64,000 nt of DNA from Phallus indusiatus (GCA_027605045.1 JAQFWX010000040.1:310001-374000); one strand, 5' to 3'; shown: positions 12,801 through 24,706, counted from the stretch's first letter. The notes: a model not told the origin generated them from the sequence alone. Program-made: numbers and translations.

Positions 12801-15486
12801 AGCACGATGGAATTGCTTGCGCCACCCGAGATTTGAAATTCGGTAGGTCTCGATTGCGTTTGTGTGACGTTTCTAGTTCACATATGTTGAACCGGAGCAT
12901 CCCATTCATGACCCGCAAACATGCGTCCGTGAAATAACTTTGGTCCGATTTGATGTAATAACGGTTCGGAGTTCCTGATGTTTGTTCGGGTTCGAGGAAA
13001 AAGTCGAAAAGGGAGGCATGTATTGGTCGAAGTTTGACAGTCGGTTCGTTGATGCCAATGAACAGCGAATTCAACACCTTCAATACGACTTTGACGTCCT
13101 GACTGTCCCCGCAGATAGCCCCAAAGAACTCCTGCATATCTGAGACTGAAAGTGGTTTCCGTGCAACTATAAGTGCTCCGACGCATTTTTTCAACATATT
13201 GACATAGTCGGCATCTTCACATTCTCGATGAGTTTCGAGAATGTAGTGATACATTTCGTACGCAGAGGAGAGAGGTTTGAAAAGGATGGCTTTTAGTCGC
13301 CGCGCTGCTTTAAATGAATCAAGTTCGAGAATGTGAACACATGCAAGTCTAGCCCATATGAAAAGCCCTTGCGCTTGATGAGCTAATACATCACGCCAAT
13401 TCGCATCCACCGCATCCAGCGTCTTCGCTATACCAGAAAGCTCATTGGAGATGTATTTTTGAATGTCATTTTGCGTATCGGCAGAGTCGATGTGTGTCAT
13501 ATATTTGCAATGAACGCTTGGACGTTGATGAAATTGTTCGATGTCGTGTTCAGGGCGAGATGTTATTATGATACGGATATTGCTCGGAAGCTCTGAGCTC
13601 CGTTCAAAAAGCAAGGGTAGAAGGATCTCGCGTTCCTTTTGATCACCGCTTTCGTCCAAAGCATCGATGATGATAACCAGCCGCTTAGTCGTCCCTTTGG
13701 ACGGCTTGATAATCATCTCGTCGAATTGCGTTTCGGGATCCGGGGACGTTCTAACCGCAATGTCCTTGACAGCTTGTACAAGATTTTGTTTCCATAACAC
13801 ATTGCGATCGGCCACGTTGCGAGAGATAGTGCTAAATAGCAGCTTGATGAGTTCTTTATTAGTCCGATTGAAGCAGAAAAATGATCCAAGTTGATCGCCT
13901 AGACTGTTGGCAATTGTGTGAGCGACTGCGGATTTCCCGGTTCCTGCCTGTCCGCTGAGGATGAGAACACGTTCGGTCGGATTTTCCTTGTTTACCCATT
14001 CTTCTATTTCTTTGAGAAGCGTTTCGCGAGTTCCCGATAAGCATTTCTTGTTCTTAACAAGTCCGACATCAGTGGCATATGGCATATCGCGAAGATTGAA
14101 AACCTCTGACATGTAGTATCTGAGGAATCAAGTATACACACTAAGGATGAGAAACACTCACCCATATTAAATGCCATCTCACCCATACTTGATGCTATCT
14201 CACCCATACTTGATGCCATCCTACCCATATTTGATGCCGTATTAAGTAACAAGATATCTTGATTACGTGTTTTGATATCAGAAAATGATTTCTTGAAAGC
14301 CGAAATTTTTTCGGTAAGGATTGGCCCTTTAATGACACCTTTAACTACAAGTGATTAAAACATCACATGGCGTGCATTAATTTGAGAATAGCAATAAAGA
14401 TGGAGAAGAGCCCACCTGGATTTTTCTCGATGTAATCCTTGATGAATTCGGCGCATTCACAAGTTTCCTCGATAAGAAGTCTCAGTTGGTCGATTCGAGT
14501 ATCTCTAAGAACAGATAGTCGGTCTGCTTCATCGATGTACTTGTAAATGTGCAACAATTCCTGGAATAGCCCCTTGACATCGTTAATCCGAGCTTGATTC
14601 TCTTGAAGAACCTGACACAGGGTTAAGTTACTGCTGCATAGTACAGACTGAAAACCAAACGCTGGTGTACATTTGGAATTATGGACACAATACTCCAAAT
14701 TCGGTGGGCCAATGGATCAAACTATGTCGTTTGGTTAGGGTTGGCTTACAAGTCAGGAATAATCAAATGCAAACCGAAGTGGCAGAGTCTATTGCCTGCT
14801 TCAAGAGTCCGAAATAAGGGAGAAGCGTCGACCAGGATTTCCCTTCCGCAAAATAGATACCCTTGCTATTCCGTTTCGCTTCGTCAAGCATATCCTTGAA
14901 GCGATCTTCCTTGATGGCAAAGCTTAGTTGACTCTTCTCGCCCAGTTGAGTGATACAAACTCCTGGAATACATTATAAACAAAAAGGTAAGAATGCAAAT
15001 TGTGAGACATGCCGGATAAATAATCGGACACGGCAATTGTATACTCTCCGATGATCTTCGACTCATCCTTTTTTTCTTTTTTCATGATAATCTTGAAGCG
15101 GATTTTGAAATCGGCGTTGCCATTATAGCTTTTTGAATAAACGGATAAGCCAGAGGGTTGGTAAATTCGTTAAGCTGATGAACCCACAGAATCTGGTCGC
15201 TCCAAACAATACATTTCCCTTGAGACCGTCCTAACTTCCGTGTTTCGTTATCACCACCCGTGGTTTTGGTGATTTCGATTAAAAAGATCCGTTTGTGAAT
15301 CTTCAGAGAAGGAACGGGAGGATTTGTCAGTTTAATATCTGCAAAGTACGTCAAAGCTGCATTCTATGTTGTGTTAATTATTTCGTACCGGAGATCGTAT
15401 ATCGACGCTCCTCCAGCCTGTGAGAAAAAAAAAACATTAATATTTTTACAGCACTAGTATCGATAAATTTACAATGTCGATGGCAT
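9882..15486 (-). CDS. NLR2: complete NACHT-WD40 (NLR-like) protein, 10 exons
   Basis: Exons: 15486-15473, 15417-15389, 15338-15188, 15128-15013, 14962-14775, 14721-14671, 14611-14416, 14344-14162, 14105-12619, 12566-9882. They total 5100 nt, giving 1,699 residues plus stop, which supports the model. Domains: C2-like beta domain split over five small exons (about 1-165), helical linker (170-305), NACHT with Walker A GQAGTGKS (about 361-368) and Walker B VIIIDALDES (about 445), then a WD40-type propeller from about 806 with repeated VWD, LWN and IWN units (VWDYITGEML, VWDVRTRTLSSC, IWNIQTKNIV). Intron 4 has a GC donor. Exon 8 carries a 21-bp tandem expansion. NLRs of this build are thought to sense non-self through the propeller; that role is inferred. 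This is the only complete, unbroken copy in the window. Confidence 0.9.
14161..14240 (-). repeat. Four tandem 21-bp units in exon 8 of NLR2
   Basis: Each unit reads (M)ASSMGE or close (ASNMGRM, ASSMGEI, ASSMGEM, AFNMG) and contains ATGGGTGAG or ATGGGTAGG, a possible 5' splice site. NLR1 and NLR3 have one unit. The exon is longer by exactly 63 nt, so the frame is kept. Confidence 0.85.
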
Positions 15487-15690
15487 TATGACTTTTATGA
15501 TTTCAAAAGCGACTTGAATAAGAAGTGAGACGGCAGTTATATCGGGAGGTCAGTTCGCAATGAAGTGTGGTGGTCTGAGTGATCTTTGTTAGGCTGCGCA
15601 CACGTGTTTGGTGAGCAAAAAAAGAAGTTTCAATGGGCGTTCAAGCCGCATAGATCACATGCTAAACTCAAATCTGCCACGAAATTCATG
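15487..15690. promoter_or_regulatory. NLR2 upstream region
   Basis: Short gene-free stretch between the NLR2 start codon and family A copy A4. Less similar to the NLR1 and NLR3 upstream regions than those are to each other. No promoter element could be assigned. Confidence 0.3.
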
Positions 15691-16720
15691 GAAGAACGCC
15701 AAATGAATTAAGTACTTCTGCGCCGTGCCGTGAATGTATTCCTAAGTAGATTGTGATTCTCAGGACCCACGCAGATACCAAGAACAAAAGAGTCGAGTCG
15801 AGATTACGTCCGCTGGCTGGGAGCACCAGTGATGTGAGCTCAAAGCATACATTCGGTCGTTGAATTTTGCGAATCGTTATTGACAATCCAGGCATTTCAT
15901 AAAGACAAATCAGTGAGATACAACAACTTAAATGAAAGGTTGCGTAATTGAGTTTCATTATGCCTAATAAATTTTTTGAATAAAACTTGTGAAGTGACCC
16001 TGACAACAACTTACTGAAATGAGAGTTAAGCCTACCGGCCATACAATAAAACCAAAGGAATGACCCAGCTCTTCTCCTTGGCAAGTCACTACCGTATCCG
16101 GATTCCGAAACTATTGGTGTGTTCCGGTGTAAACTGTTGACAGCAAACCTGATGCTGTTGATATTGCTCACGGTGTTCGTGACATAGATGCCGATCTTGA
16201 CCCGGAGAGTATTTCCGAGGGGACGATTCACGGCACGATGAAGTTGGGAAGAAAACCGTGTACCCAGAAGATGACTGGAATCAACGACGAGAACAGAACA
16301 AAAGAACGCGACGACTACATACCGAACTTATACACTAGTTCTAATTGCTTGATTTGACCTACGTCTGACTTGCGTTTTCACTTTCTCTGATAGTCATATC
16401 TCATCTCCAGCGTAAATGTCATGGTATCCAAATCCACTAGGGACAATAGCCGAAAAAGTGGTGTACCAAACTGGGATAAAGCTGCGCCGACATAGACCCT
16501 CGTGAGTGCACCTTCATTGGAAGAATAAACGCAAAGTCAGGAATATCACCACTGTTCAATTAAGATTGTTCGTAAAGACGTTGGCAAATGAACTCCGGGT
16601 ATGTATGACGAGGTCGATTTCTCGTACGTTTATTCTCGCTAAGCCTTGGATGCACAGTGTGAACGGATGCTAGGGCGGCGACCGAGAAGATGTGTCGACT
16701 GAAAGGGGAGGACAGACAAA
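15690..16720 (-). repeat. Family A repeat, copy A4
   Basis: Contains the IYVTNTVSNIN-like block at 16140-16235, the CTAGTTCTAATT box at 16335, and the N-terminal block 16440-16660. A minus-strand frame of 181 codons (15686-16231) runs through it but is not matched in length by other copies. Matches A12 (61780-62600), and both are followed by LINE sequence at the same junction. Confidence 0.6.
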
Positions 16721-19700
16721 TGCGGCCTGCTTACCAGATACGATGCTAACTGACATCATGTCGGGTGTTTCCGAGCCCGACACCATCGGTGCTCATTGCT
16801 TTTACAGGCCTCGCTCTCCCACTAGAGTCTGGCGCGTCTCCTTTCCTGGTCTCGTGACAGTTATCAAAAGGAGCGGTTGTAATAACTGCGCAGTGCTAAG
16901 CCTGTAGCGTCTCAGTAAGTCTCAGTGCTTCTGCCAAAGCGTTGACTTGCGTGTTTCGCTTATTACCATCCACACCAGTGACCGGTGACCGGTGACCTGG
17001 GACCCATCTCACAGTCAGGCGCATGTTCGGATTGTCTACAAGACACTTTTCAAGCTGCTCGTGGATGATCTGTACGATTTATTGTCCTGGTTCTGGCCAA
17101 GATTGCCGCCTTGTTGTCTCAGGCTATCATCGCGTTATTGATGGCTTTCTTTTGCAGTACCGCATAAACGCCGAGACTCATACCAACAATCTCGGCCTTG
17201 AAAGCAGTGCATTCTTTGGTGGTGCCTAGGTGATAGCTCCAGCTCCCCGATTCTCTTCTGTGTTTGAGTAGTACTGCTGCAGCGTCGACTTCGTCGACTG
17301 TCACGGATCCGTCCGAGTAAACAACGCAGATTTTGGGGTCATCTTTGTCAGCCTCTTTTCCTTCTTCTGTGCTACCGGTTATGTTGACATCCTCACTGTG
17401 TTTCCAATTAGGATGTTTCCGCGAGGTCTCGACACGTTCAAACTTGTTCCTTTCAGCCAAAAGTTCGCCTGAGGGCCTCTATCGCCGTTGGGAAAGCCCG
17501 CTCTCGGTTTATCCTGTTGTGCACGATATGGTGGGTGATTTACAAATCGTGCAGCTTCTTTTCGACACATTTCGTCGAGCAGTAACTGTGCTACGGTGTG
17601 TGCACACTGCATTCAGGGATTCTGTGGATGTTGTCCCCATAAGACCACGTATGGCTCGGGCTACTGCTCTTCGTATGTGATCTAGTCTCCTTGCAAATCT
17701 CATCGATCCTGATACGCGTGTAGCGGTTGGTTTTCGATGAAATGCTTGACACTAGACACTTGCAGCGTATAAGTATAACTCGGGGTATGACCTTGTACTA
17801 CAAGCGCTTGGCATACGTGGGTGATGTTCCGTATTTCATTTGTACAACGCGCCGTCTGAGCTGCATGGTCCAGTCCAAGCCTTTGGCATACACGTTTAGC
17901 CTGCTATTCTTCGAATCTCAGCTCCCGATCCAAAGTCACACTCAGGTATTACAGTGTTCAAAGGCGCGACTTCCTGGTCTCAGAGGACGAGTCTGGGTCT
18001 GCGCACGGGTGTCTTCCGGTTTTTCTTCCGCTGTTTTCTCGTCAATCCCACAAGCTTCAACCTGAACATCCTGAAGCTGGAGAAGCTGTGGGTTTCGGCC
18101 CATTCCCGAGTGCCCTTCAGTCCATGTTTGTCAAACTGCGCTGAAGCTTTTTGTGTGCTGCAGCACACAAAAGGTTTTTCCAGTAGCCAGGTATGGTACG
18201 TCATCGGCGATTCCTGTTCCCAGTTCATCTTTGCTCTTGCGTGGGACTACGACTAATGTCGAGCTGTAGACCTCGTAGAAAAAGAGAGATATAATGGGGC
18301 TTCTCGGTCAATATATAATCGTCAAACGTAAATCGTGTTGTTTTTCCTGCGAGTGTTTCAGCAACGTAACTGGCGTACTCTATAGGATTCCACATTGACC
18401 TATGTAACGCACCTGTAGTACATCTCACATTGCGATCCCCGTATTGTTCCTCAAGTATGTCCGTCCGTTTTGCATGGTACAAAAGTGGCCTGGTGACATA
18501 GGTAGACAGGATTTTTGCAAGTCAATTTTGCAAGTGCTATCGGCCTGTACACGCTAGGGTTCTTCAAGTAGTTTGGGCGATCCGACTTGCGTAACGCTAC
18601 CACTATGAGTTGCTTTCAGTGCTTGGGGTAGGTCTTGTGTTCAACGATGGCTCTGACAGCGGAAGCTAAACATAGCACTGATAGATCGATGCACTTCTTT
18701 ACAACGATGCTAGGGAAGTCGCCAGGATCCACACAGCTTTGAATAGCTTGCGTTTGGTGACAATGCGATGGATCTCTTACGCTGAGATAAGCTCGTAAGT
18801 AGGAGAACTTCGCATCTGGGTAGGTTCGTTTGTCGGGTTGTATTGTCACTGGTGGGAGATCTGGGAAGAATGTCGTACGCAATACCGTCTGTTCTTGCGG
18901 CAATGATACCTATGGCGTTCGGCGTTTGGTCTTTCAAGGGCAGGGATTCAAGGTTAGGTGCCATCGCTTGCTATCCATATCAGTTTCATTCATGTTCATG
19001 TTCTCCAGTCAGTTTTTTCAGTGATCCACTTGGGCCTCCTAGATCATCTTCGAGCGATTGCGTCGGGTTTGCTGGCCGTACCTGCGAATTGGGCCATTCG
19101 GCATGTGGGGCCTCTGTAAACGGATCCTCGTTTTCTTTCATAGCTGTGGTCGTGTCTTCGTGAGGTCTTCGCTCCACCATCGCTTCGAGTGGCGATGGGA
19201 AGATCCTGGACCAAACGCAGATATCTGGACTGAGTCTTCAAGATCATCGACAGCTAGTGATACCTCGTGGTATCGTATCTGTGTGGTGCTTCAGGTCTAG
19301 TTTTTATTTGCGAAATTCCTCCAAGGTGATGTTCCGGTAGTTTTCACGTGGTTTGAACTGTGTCGTCTGGACTTGGGGAGGTTTAAAGATTGGGTAGTGA
19401 TCGGTCGATGCAGGCGTTAGTTAAGGTGCCGTTTTCACATTGGTTGATATCGTTCGGTACTGATGGTGACCAGAAAACGTTGTCTGGCCTGGTTCCGTTT
19501 TTGGTTTTGGTTGCCTCGAGAGCAGGTATGTCCTTTGGAAGGGCCCTGTGCGTGTCATATCGAGTAGCTTTTGGGACCGGTCTAGGTCCTCTGTTGGGAA
19601 CGGGCAGGCGTCACGTTCTTGGTTTCACATTGAATAAATGTCTGTCGAAGTCACCCAACCATATTGTTCCCGCGGGACCATCGCATTCACGGTTGGGAGT

Positions 19701-19795
19701 CGTCGTGGGCGTGCAGTGTCGTCCGTTTCGTCTATCAGCTACCTCCTGGCAGCCGCCCTATTCTCAACCCTTGAAGGGTATTAAGTGATGAGTAT
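16720..19795 (-). mobile_element. LINE-A: decayed non-LTR retrotransposon (endonuclease, RT, RNase H)
   Basis: Reads from about 19795 down to 16720. Endonuclease (EEP) end at 19308-19420: TDHYPIF and NYRNITLEEFR; just upstream GTRPDNVFWSP. Reverse transcriptase fragments 17960-18965, with YRPIAL near 18540 and a WAETHS...RKQRKK stretch near 18010-18130. RNase H 16985-17330, starting VVYSDGS with AFKAEIVG for the second acidic residue. Many stops and frame changes, so it is dead. Domain order fits Tad/L1-like LINEs of basidiomycetes. The 5' end is missing within the endonuclease. A second copy of its 3' part is at 62660-64000. Confidence 0.75.
16985..17340 (-). pseudogene. RNase H domain remnant of LINE-A
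   Basis: The frame 17460-17119 holds YSDGSVTVDEVDAAAVLLKH and AFKAEIVGMS, the first two acidic catalytic positions. The DNKAA and WVPGH..GVDGN parts follow in another frame at 16980-17115. The insertion of a short GGTCACC duplication near 16985 disrupts the last motif. Confidence 0.7.
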
Positions 19796-20150
19796 TCAAG
19801 TAGTTCAGTTTTATTAGAAATGTGATACTATGCGACAATCAAGTATTTAGTGCAGTTATTTGATTTGTAGTAGCCCAGCTCGAATAAGACACCTTTGCAT
19901 AACCCTCAGAATGCACGCAGAAGTTAAATCAAAAGTTTTGAAGATAGATCTCTGAATTGGTCTAACTACGTACCTTGACTGAACGTGATAGAGTCGTCAG
20001 GACTCGGGCTTCAGGCCTTCAGGGCTGACGCGGATACCTAGGACAGGAAACGACGTAAACCAGAGCTGAAATTACGTCGAGTAATGTACGTTGAATCCAT
20101 ACGTTCAGTTCGTTAGGAAAGGCTGCGTAATCATTGTCCTAATAAATCCA
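19796..20150. other. Gene-free stretch shared with 53500-53830
   Basis: No coding potential seen. Shares several words with 53500-53700 (for example CTACGTACCNTGA near 19965 and 53655), each lying between LINE endonuclease sequence and a family A copy. This indicates duplication as a block. Confidence 0.45.
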
Positions 20151-21340
20151 TTCCTGAATGAACGATTTCAATTGTCTTTACACGACCGTTGGGGGTGACT
20201 TCGAAGGATAAGATTTCGGCATCACGAACGTATTGCTGATGAAACCAGAGCAGTGTGGGATGATCTGTGCATGAGATGGGAGTAGACATTGGACGATGAA
20301 GTACTTCCTCATCGTTGCTTCGTCAATTGCTTGGGCAATGACACGTTGGTACTCCTATGTAGAAGAGCTTGGTATGGAGTTGTGCGTATTAGACTCCGTG
20401 CGACATATTTCTTATTTCAGTCTGCGATCGATACAAGAGTTGTCGCTCGTCAGGCATTATCGTGTCGCATATCTAAATGCCCTTTCGTGTCCCAGTTTCA
20501 ATGTTGGCGTTGGTAGACACGGGAGGTTTTGAAAACGTTACCGGATAAGCTGAAGCCGTGTTCGAAAATGTCGGGGTGTCATGCATGTCATGGGTAAAAG
20601 CTATCCACGATGAACCTGTTGATGTTGGTGCTGGTATTGTGGGAACCGCGAAGTGTTTTCGACCAAGCTGGGCACGGTAATTGTGAAGTAGATATGGTGG
20701 GTACTTGTGGAGACACGAACAAGTTGAGAAGCAACCCATGTAAACTAAGCGACCTGAGTCAACGCGAACAATTACATACCGAGCTCATCCACTAGTTCTA
20801 ATTCTCTCAGTTCGAGTTAGTCATATTCCATTATCCAGTAATACTAGCAACATAACTGCAACTATGTTCGGGTCCACCGGCGGCGATAGCGGGGATCTAT
20901 TAAGTGGTCCACCAAACTCAAATAGAGCTAAGTACCAAAGGCGCCATCAACGTAGGCCTTCAAAAGGTACATTTTCATTGTAAGGGACAAAACGCAAACT
21001 TGTTGAGTATCACCACGGCTGTATTGAGTTTCAAAGCATTGTGAATGTCAAAAAAGCGAATGAACTCCAGCAATGAAATGAGAACGGTGGGGCTTCGTGC
21101 GTCCGTTCCCACCGACCCTTGGGTGCTCACAGAAGAAATGGAGGGCGGATGAGACTAGAAGACATGTTGACTGGAGCCCAGGAGAATTGAGACGACAAGA
21201 CAGACGCGGTTTGTGCCGCGAGGAAGAAAGTGGTGCAGAGGGAATATAGGGCTCTGCTGGTGGGCTTTCATCACAGTGCCAATCTAGTGAGAGTTCAAGC
21301 CAAGCTACCGTGCGCGTGATCACTCTGTGACAAAAGATTT
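20150..21340 (-). repeat. Family A repeat, copy A5
   Basis: C-terminal block 20150-20290 (GATGAAACCAGAGCAG wording, shared with A3, A10 and A12), middle block 20380-20740, CTAGTTCTAATTCTCT box at 20783, N-terminal block 20930-21060, upstream part to 21340. Closest to A10 and A11. Its promoter side is fused directly to an NLR 3' flank at about 21345. Confidence 0.6.
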
Positions 21341-21344
21341 CTGC

Positions 21345-21644
21345 CCGTTCTTTTCCCATATACTCAATGAAATGGGCTCTCACCTGACGTCTTGGCTCTA
21401 TTTGAAAATATTCACCTCCGCGGCTTCCCAGTTCCTCTACGATCAACTCTGGACTCCCCTTTCAAACACACAAACAAGGACAGAGAAATCAGGATTTCAC
21501 ATAGCATCACCCCAGCGGTCTTTCGCGTTGATGCAGCCAATTTAGTAGATAACGATTGGACGAGAATATTCTGAATGAAGCCGGTTAGGCCAGTCTTCTA
21601 TTACCTCACAATGTATAATACAAGAAATATTAAAGATCAGCTAC
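21345..21644. other. NLR-type 3' flank in front of the NLR4 remnant
   Basis: Matches the flanks behind NLR2 (9575-9881) and NLR3 (45355-45677). It has no coding content of its own. Confidence 0.6.
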
Positions 21645-21812
21645 TTTTGCATTCTGTCCATCTTGTACCAAGAACAAAATTTTCGAAATCGAGTTTTGTG
21701 AAATTTTCATAGCATCTCATCAACGACATGCTTGGATACCACAAACTCTTTTGCATCTTCCACGGAATCCAGAATAAAAGTTCCCCGTGTGGGCCCAGCA
21801 TGCAAACATGGG
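21645..21812 (-). pseudogene. NLR4 remnant: last ~55 codons of a NACHT-WD40 gene
   Basis: The minus strand reads GPHGELLFWIPWKM ... FVLGTRWTECKK-stop, matching the last residues of NLR2 and NLR3. Homology stops at about 21812, next to the terminal-inverted-repeat element at 21825. The rest of the gene is absent, so this is a truncated fourth copy. Confidence 0.8.
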
Positions 21813-21824
21813 GACTGTTACTGG

Positions 21825-22714
21825 ACTTGAGGCCTGAGGCCCGGTGAAAACTTGTTGTGTTCCCACCGTTCGCTATATGGCCGTATTGTCCCGTTCTGGC
21901 CTAATCTGGAAGAACCAGAATCCCATTCTGAAAAAATGTGTTCCCTTATGGTCAATGGAATTAGACACATAGGTAACATTACATAGTAACACAAATTGTA
22001 GTTCGAAACTTTGTCAAAATTTTCGACGTCGAACTGTCTGTGTGCATGAGTCGCTTCTTTGAATTCTTGGCGCTATTTTCTTCTTCCGCTCCTTTCCCTC
22101 CTACCACCACTACCGCTGCTGCTGCCCGCACTGTCGCTCCCGCTCATTGCAAACGACACTCTTTATGTTAAGCTAAGTATTGTCTATTCATATTAACCAG
22201 ACAATTTAAAAGCTATCTCAAGGATTATATGTAACTGATAATGACACACCGTTACAAACCTCAGCTCATCCTCCCAACAAGCGCAACCCTACCTATGAAA
22301 CTGCGCATACACACATTTTGTTTCATGAATTAGGTGTGTATCGTTCTCTATGACCACAAGAGAAAACTAACTGTTTTGCATCGTTACATCAAGACCTTAG
22401 ATAGTTGTGGTGTCGCGACCTTCCAACCCCGTAATCACACAGGCTCGATACGGCACTAACGAAGATTTTTTCGTTCATGAAAGGTATCTCGAATCGTATC
22501 GTTTTACCTTGGATCAACTGACGGTAATGATATTGAAGGTATGGAGCTCTGGGCTACGCCGCATCCGTGATAATCCTAGTACGTGGTTTTTTCTCTCTCG
22601 GCGACTCAGAGACCTCTGACCCTTTTTCGTCAGATTTTTATCTCTTTATTCACTCGTAAATGTCAGGCTCAGAACAATGCGTAGCACCAGCGCAGTAAAT
22701 GTAAATAGAAACAA

Positions 22715-22773
<59 letters not shown>

Positions 22774-23004
22774 ATAAATAATAACAATAGTAATAAATAT
22801 GAATTAGAGTGAAGCAGGGACAATGTCAACAGACGAAGTGATCGGTCGACAGAAAGCACCACAACGCGCACAAATCTAGCAGATTGCTCATCTGGTATTG
22901 TATCCACTTTTCGTGCTCCATCAGGCGACTTCTGTACGACAGATCAGACCCCAAGTCACACAATGACAACATAACGAGTTTTCACCGGGCCTGAGGCCTG
23001 AGGT
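21825..23004. mobile_element. Putative DNA transposon remnant or MITE-like element with 28-bp TIRs
   Basis: The left end 21825-21852 and the reverse complement of 22977-23004 agree at 25 of 28 positions, including an uninterrupted AGGCCCGGTGAAAACT. The interior (1.1 kb) has no credible gene, only a (TAG)n tract. I could not find a clear target duplication, so the exact ends and superfamily stay open. It sits exactly where the NLR4 remnant breaks off and just behind the kinase gene. Confidence 0.6.
22715..22773. repeat. (TAG)n microsatellite, about 19-20 units
   Basis: Perfect trinucleotide run inside the TIR element. The threonine-run reading frame over it is an artefact of the repeat. Confidence 0.95.
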
Positions 23005-23139
23005 TCTGTTTCAAAAATCCCGATATGCCCATTATACTGACCTGGCAGACTGAGAAACGACAAAAACTATAACACATCTTGAAACATTCCCATGTATCAT
23101 ACATAAATAATATTATTTGACGAAGTGTCCATGCACGAA

Positions 23140-24301
23140 TTACACCGAGGTATTTCTCAGAGTCTGAACATGCTCAGAAAATACACGAACAAACTTCAGC
23201 ACACCGCTATATGCGTACTTGTAAAAGAGAAAGCGTATTTCCTCTGGTTTTGCGTCGCCTTTTCTTCTCAGCTCCAATAACCATTTAGGCTCAACTCTGC
23301 GTAAAGAGTCGTACCACCCACGGAGCAATGGTGCCATATGCCGTAGAACGGGAGAATATTGCTCTTCCTCTTCGATGAGTAGGTCTCGTTCAATGTCCAC
23401 GGCTACTTTTTCACGAAACGCACTTCCATTACACAACTGACGACGCCAACGTTTCTCCCTGTCGGTTTGGCCTGGGTAGTGATGATTATACAATGTCGCC
23501 CAAAGCGCTGTCCAGAAGAACGACCACAAGTCATCCAACGGAGAATGAAGGCAAGACCTATTTGTTTCCATTGCATCGAGAAGCTGCGACGACATAAACT
23601 CAATAGTGCCCTAAAGTTATTGATCAGCCTGAAACTCATCTAGAACGATCAGTGGCGCAACCCACGGAGAAAACTCCCTTATCATGAGAGGAATCAAAAT
23701 AGGTTGAGATGTAAGCCGCCATGTCTCCATCAATAATAGCAGCTTTGAATTCAGCTGTTAAGCCAAGTTGGCCTAAGGCAGCATCTAAGTCACGAGCAAT
23801 TGTGAGCAGCTCCTGGTGTTCTGTATGTTTACTGTCAGTCGAGTTCAACGTTTTTTTATTGCTCAAATTTGTCTTGTCTTGCTTTTTTAGCTCCTCTGGA
23901 AGGACTTCACGTTTAATAAACTCAACAGCATTGAATGCGCTGAGAGATACGGGCACGACAAGCTTGAGCAAATTGCCAATACTGATGTCCCGGTGCAGAA
24001 ATCCGTGTTGATATGCTGAGAGCCAACCTGGTTGAAATGTTGAAGAAAGTGTGTGAAAAAAAGGAAAAAGAAGCATACCAAGCATGGAATGTAGGAGACA
24101 TTCACATAGGTCTAATGCACTTGAACATTCATCAAGGTTTTGTCCTTCATTAGCTAGGGTTGTGATCCAGAGTGTGCGACAGTCCACTGCTTTCGGAATC
24201 CGTGGTTGTTTTTCGGATTTGAAAATAGGCCAATAATACTTCGTAATATCCTCACCTGCCGGAGGCAAGAAAATGGAATTGCACATGGGTTGATTTTCAC
24301 G
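23140..24301 (-). pseudogene. FunK1-type protein kinase, C-terminal half (separated by retroelement)
   Basis: Downstream half of the gene whose upstream half is at 39002-40665. It holds the catalytic loop HGFLHRDISIGNLL (HRD and Asn present), a DGDMAAY stretch at the place of the Mg-binding DFG, GTIEFMSSQLL in the activation segment, and the C-lobe (SPLDDLWSFFWTALW). Likely introns: one ending just before GWLSAYQHG (donor GTATGC, near 24080), and one of about 60 bp near 23611-23672 joining DKG to GTIEFM. Ser/Thr-type kinase activity is inferred from the family. The ATG at 24286 is internal and not a true start: the frame runs on upstream to 24301, where the retroelement begins after the GATGC duplication. 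Confidence 0.82.
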
Positions 24302-24306
24302 GATGC
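24302..24306. repeat. Target site duplication GATGC (left) of gypsy element 1
   Basis: The same five bases follow the 3' LTR at 38997-39001. Confidence 0.9.
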
Positions 24307-24704
24307 TGTCAGGGTACGCTACCGCGTCCCCTTATTTTCCTTATTTATTATCATCGGTATATGTTTATTTCTATTTCATTTGCATTTCCCGTCCATTACT
24401 TCCACCTTCCGTTTCCTTGTTCTGCCTCTATTTCACCTTCTTTACTCGCGCGCGTCGCGCGCTCGTACTCGGCGTGATGCCCGTGACATCACGTCGCTTA
24501 GGTTCGGTTCGGGCGCCTAGCACTTAGCTGTGTCAGGGCCGCACGCCGCGTTATCGTTTTTCATGTATATAGTCGCTGTCCCTAGAGTGAGGGTCCCTAA
24601 GCTTGTTCTCTTAGGATCCCCTCCCTCTAGGTGAGTAGTATAGTTATCGTCCAATATAGTACTTAGGATCCCCTCCCTCTAGCCTGAGCTGAGTAGCCCT
24701 AACA
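24307..24704 (+). repeat. 5' LTR of gypsy element 1 (398 bp)
   Basis: TG...CA borders. TATA box TATATA at 24566-24571. Predicted transcript start near 24599, where AAGCTTGTTCT begins. The 20-mer TTAGGATCCCCTCCCTCTAG occurs twice after that (near 24611 and 24662). U3 about 292 bp, R plus U5 about 106 bp if the start is right. Confidence 0.9.
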
Positions 24705-24706
24705 GT

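Noticed and set aside
22650..22907. Protein with a long threonine run
   Set aside because: It is the (TAG)n microsatellite read on the minus strand.
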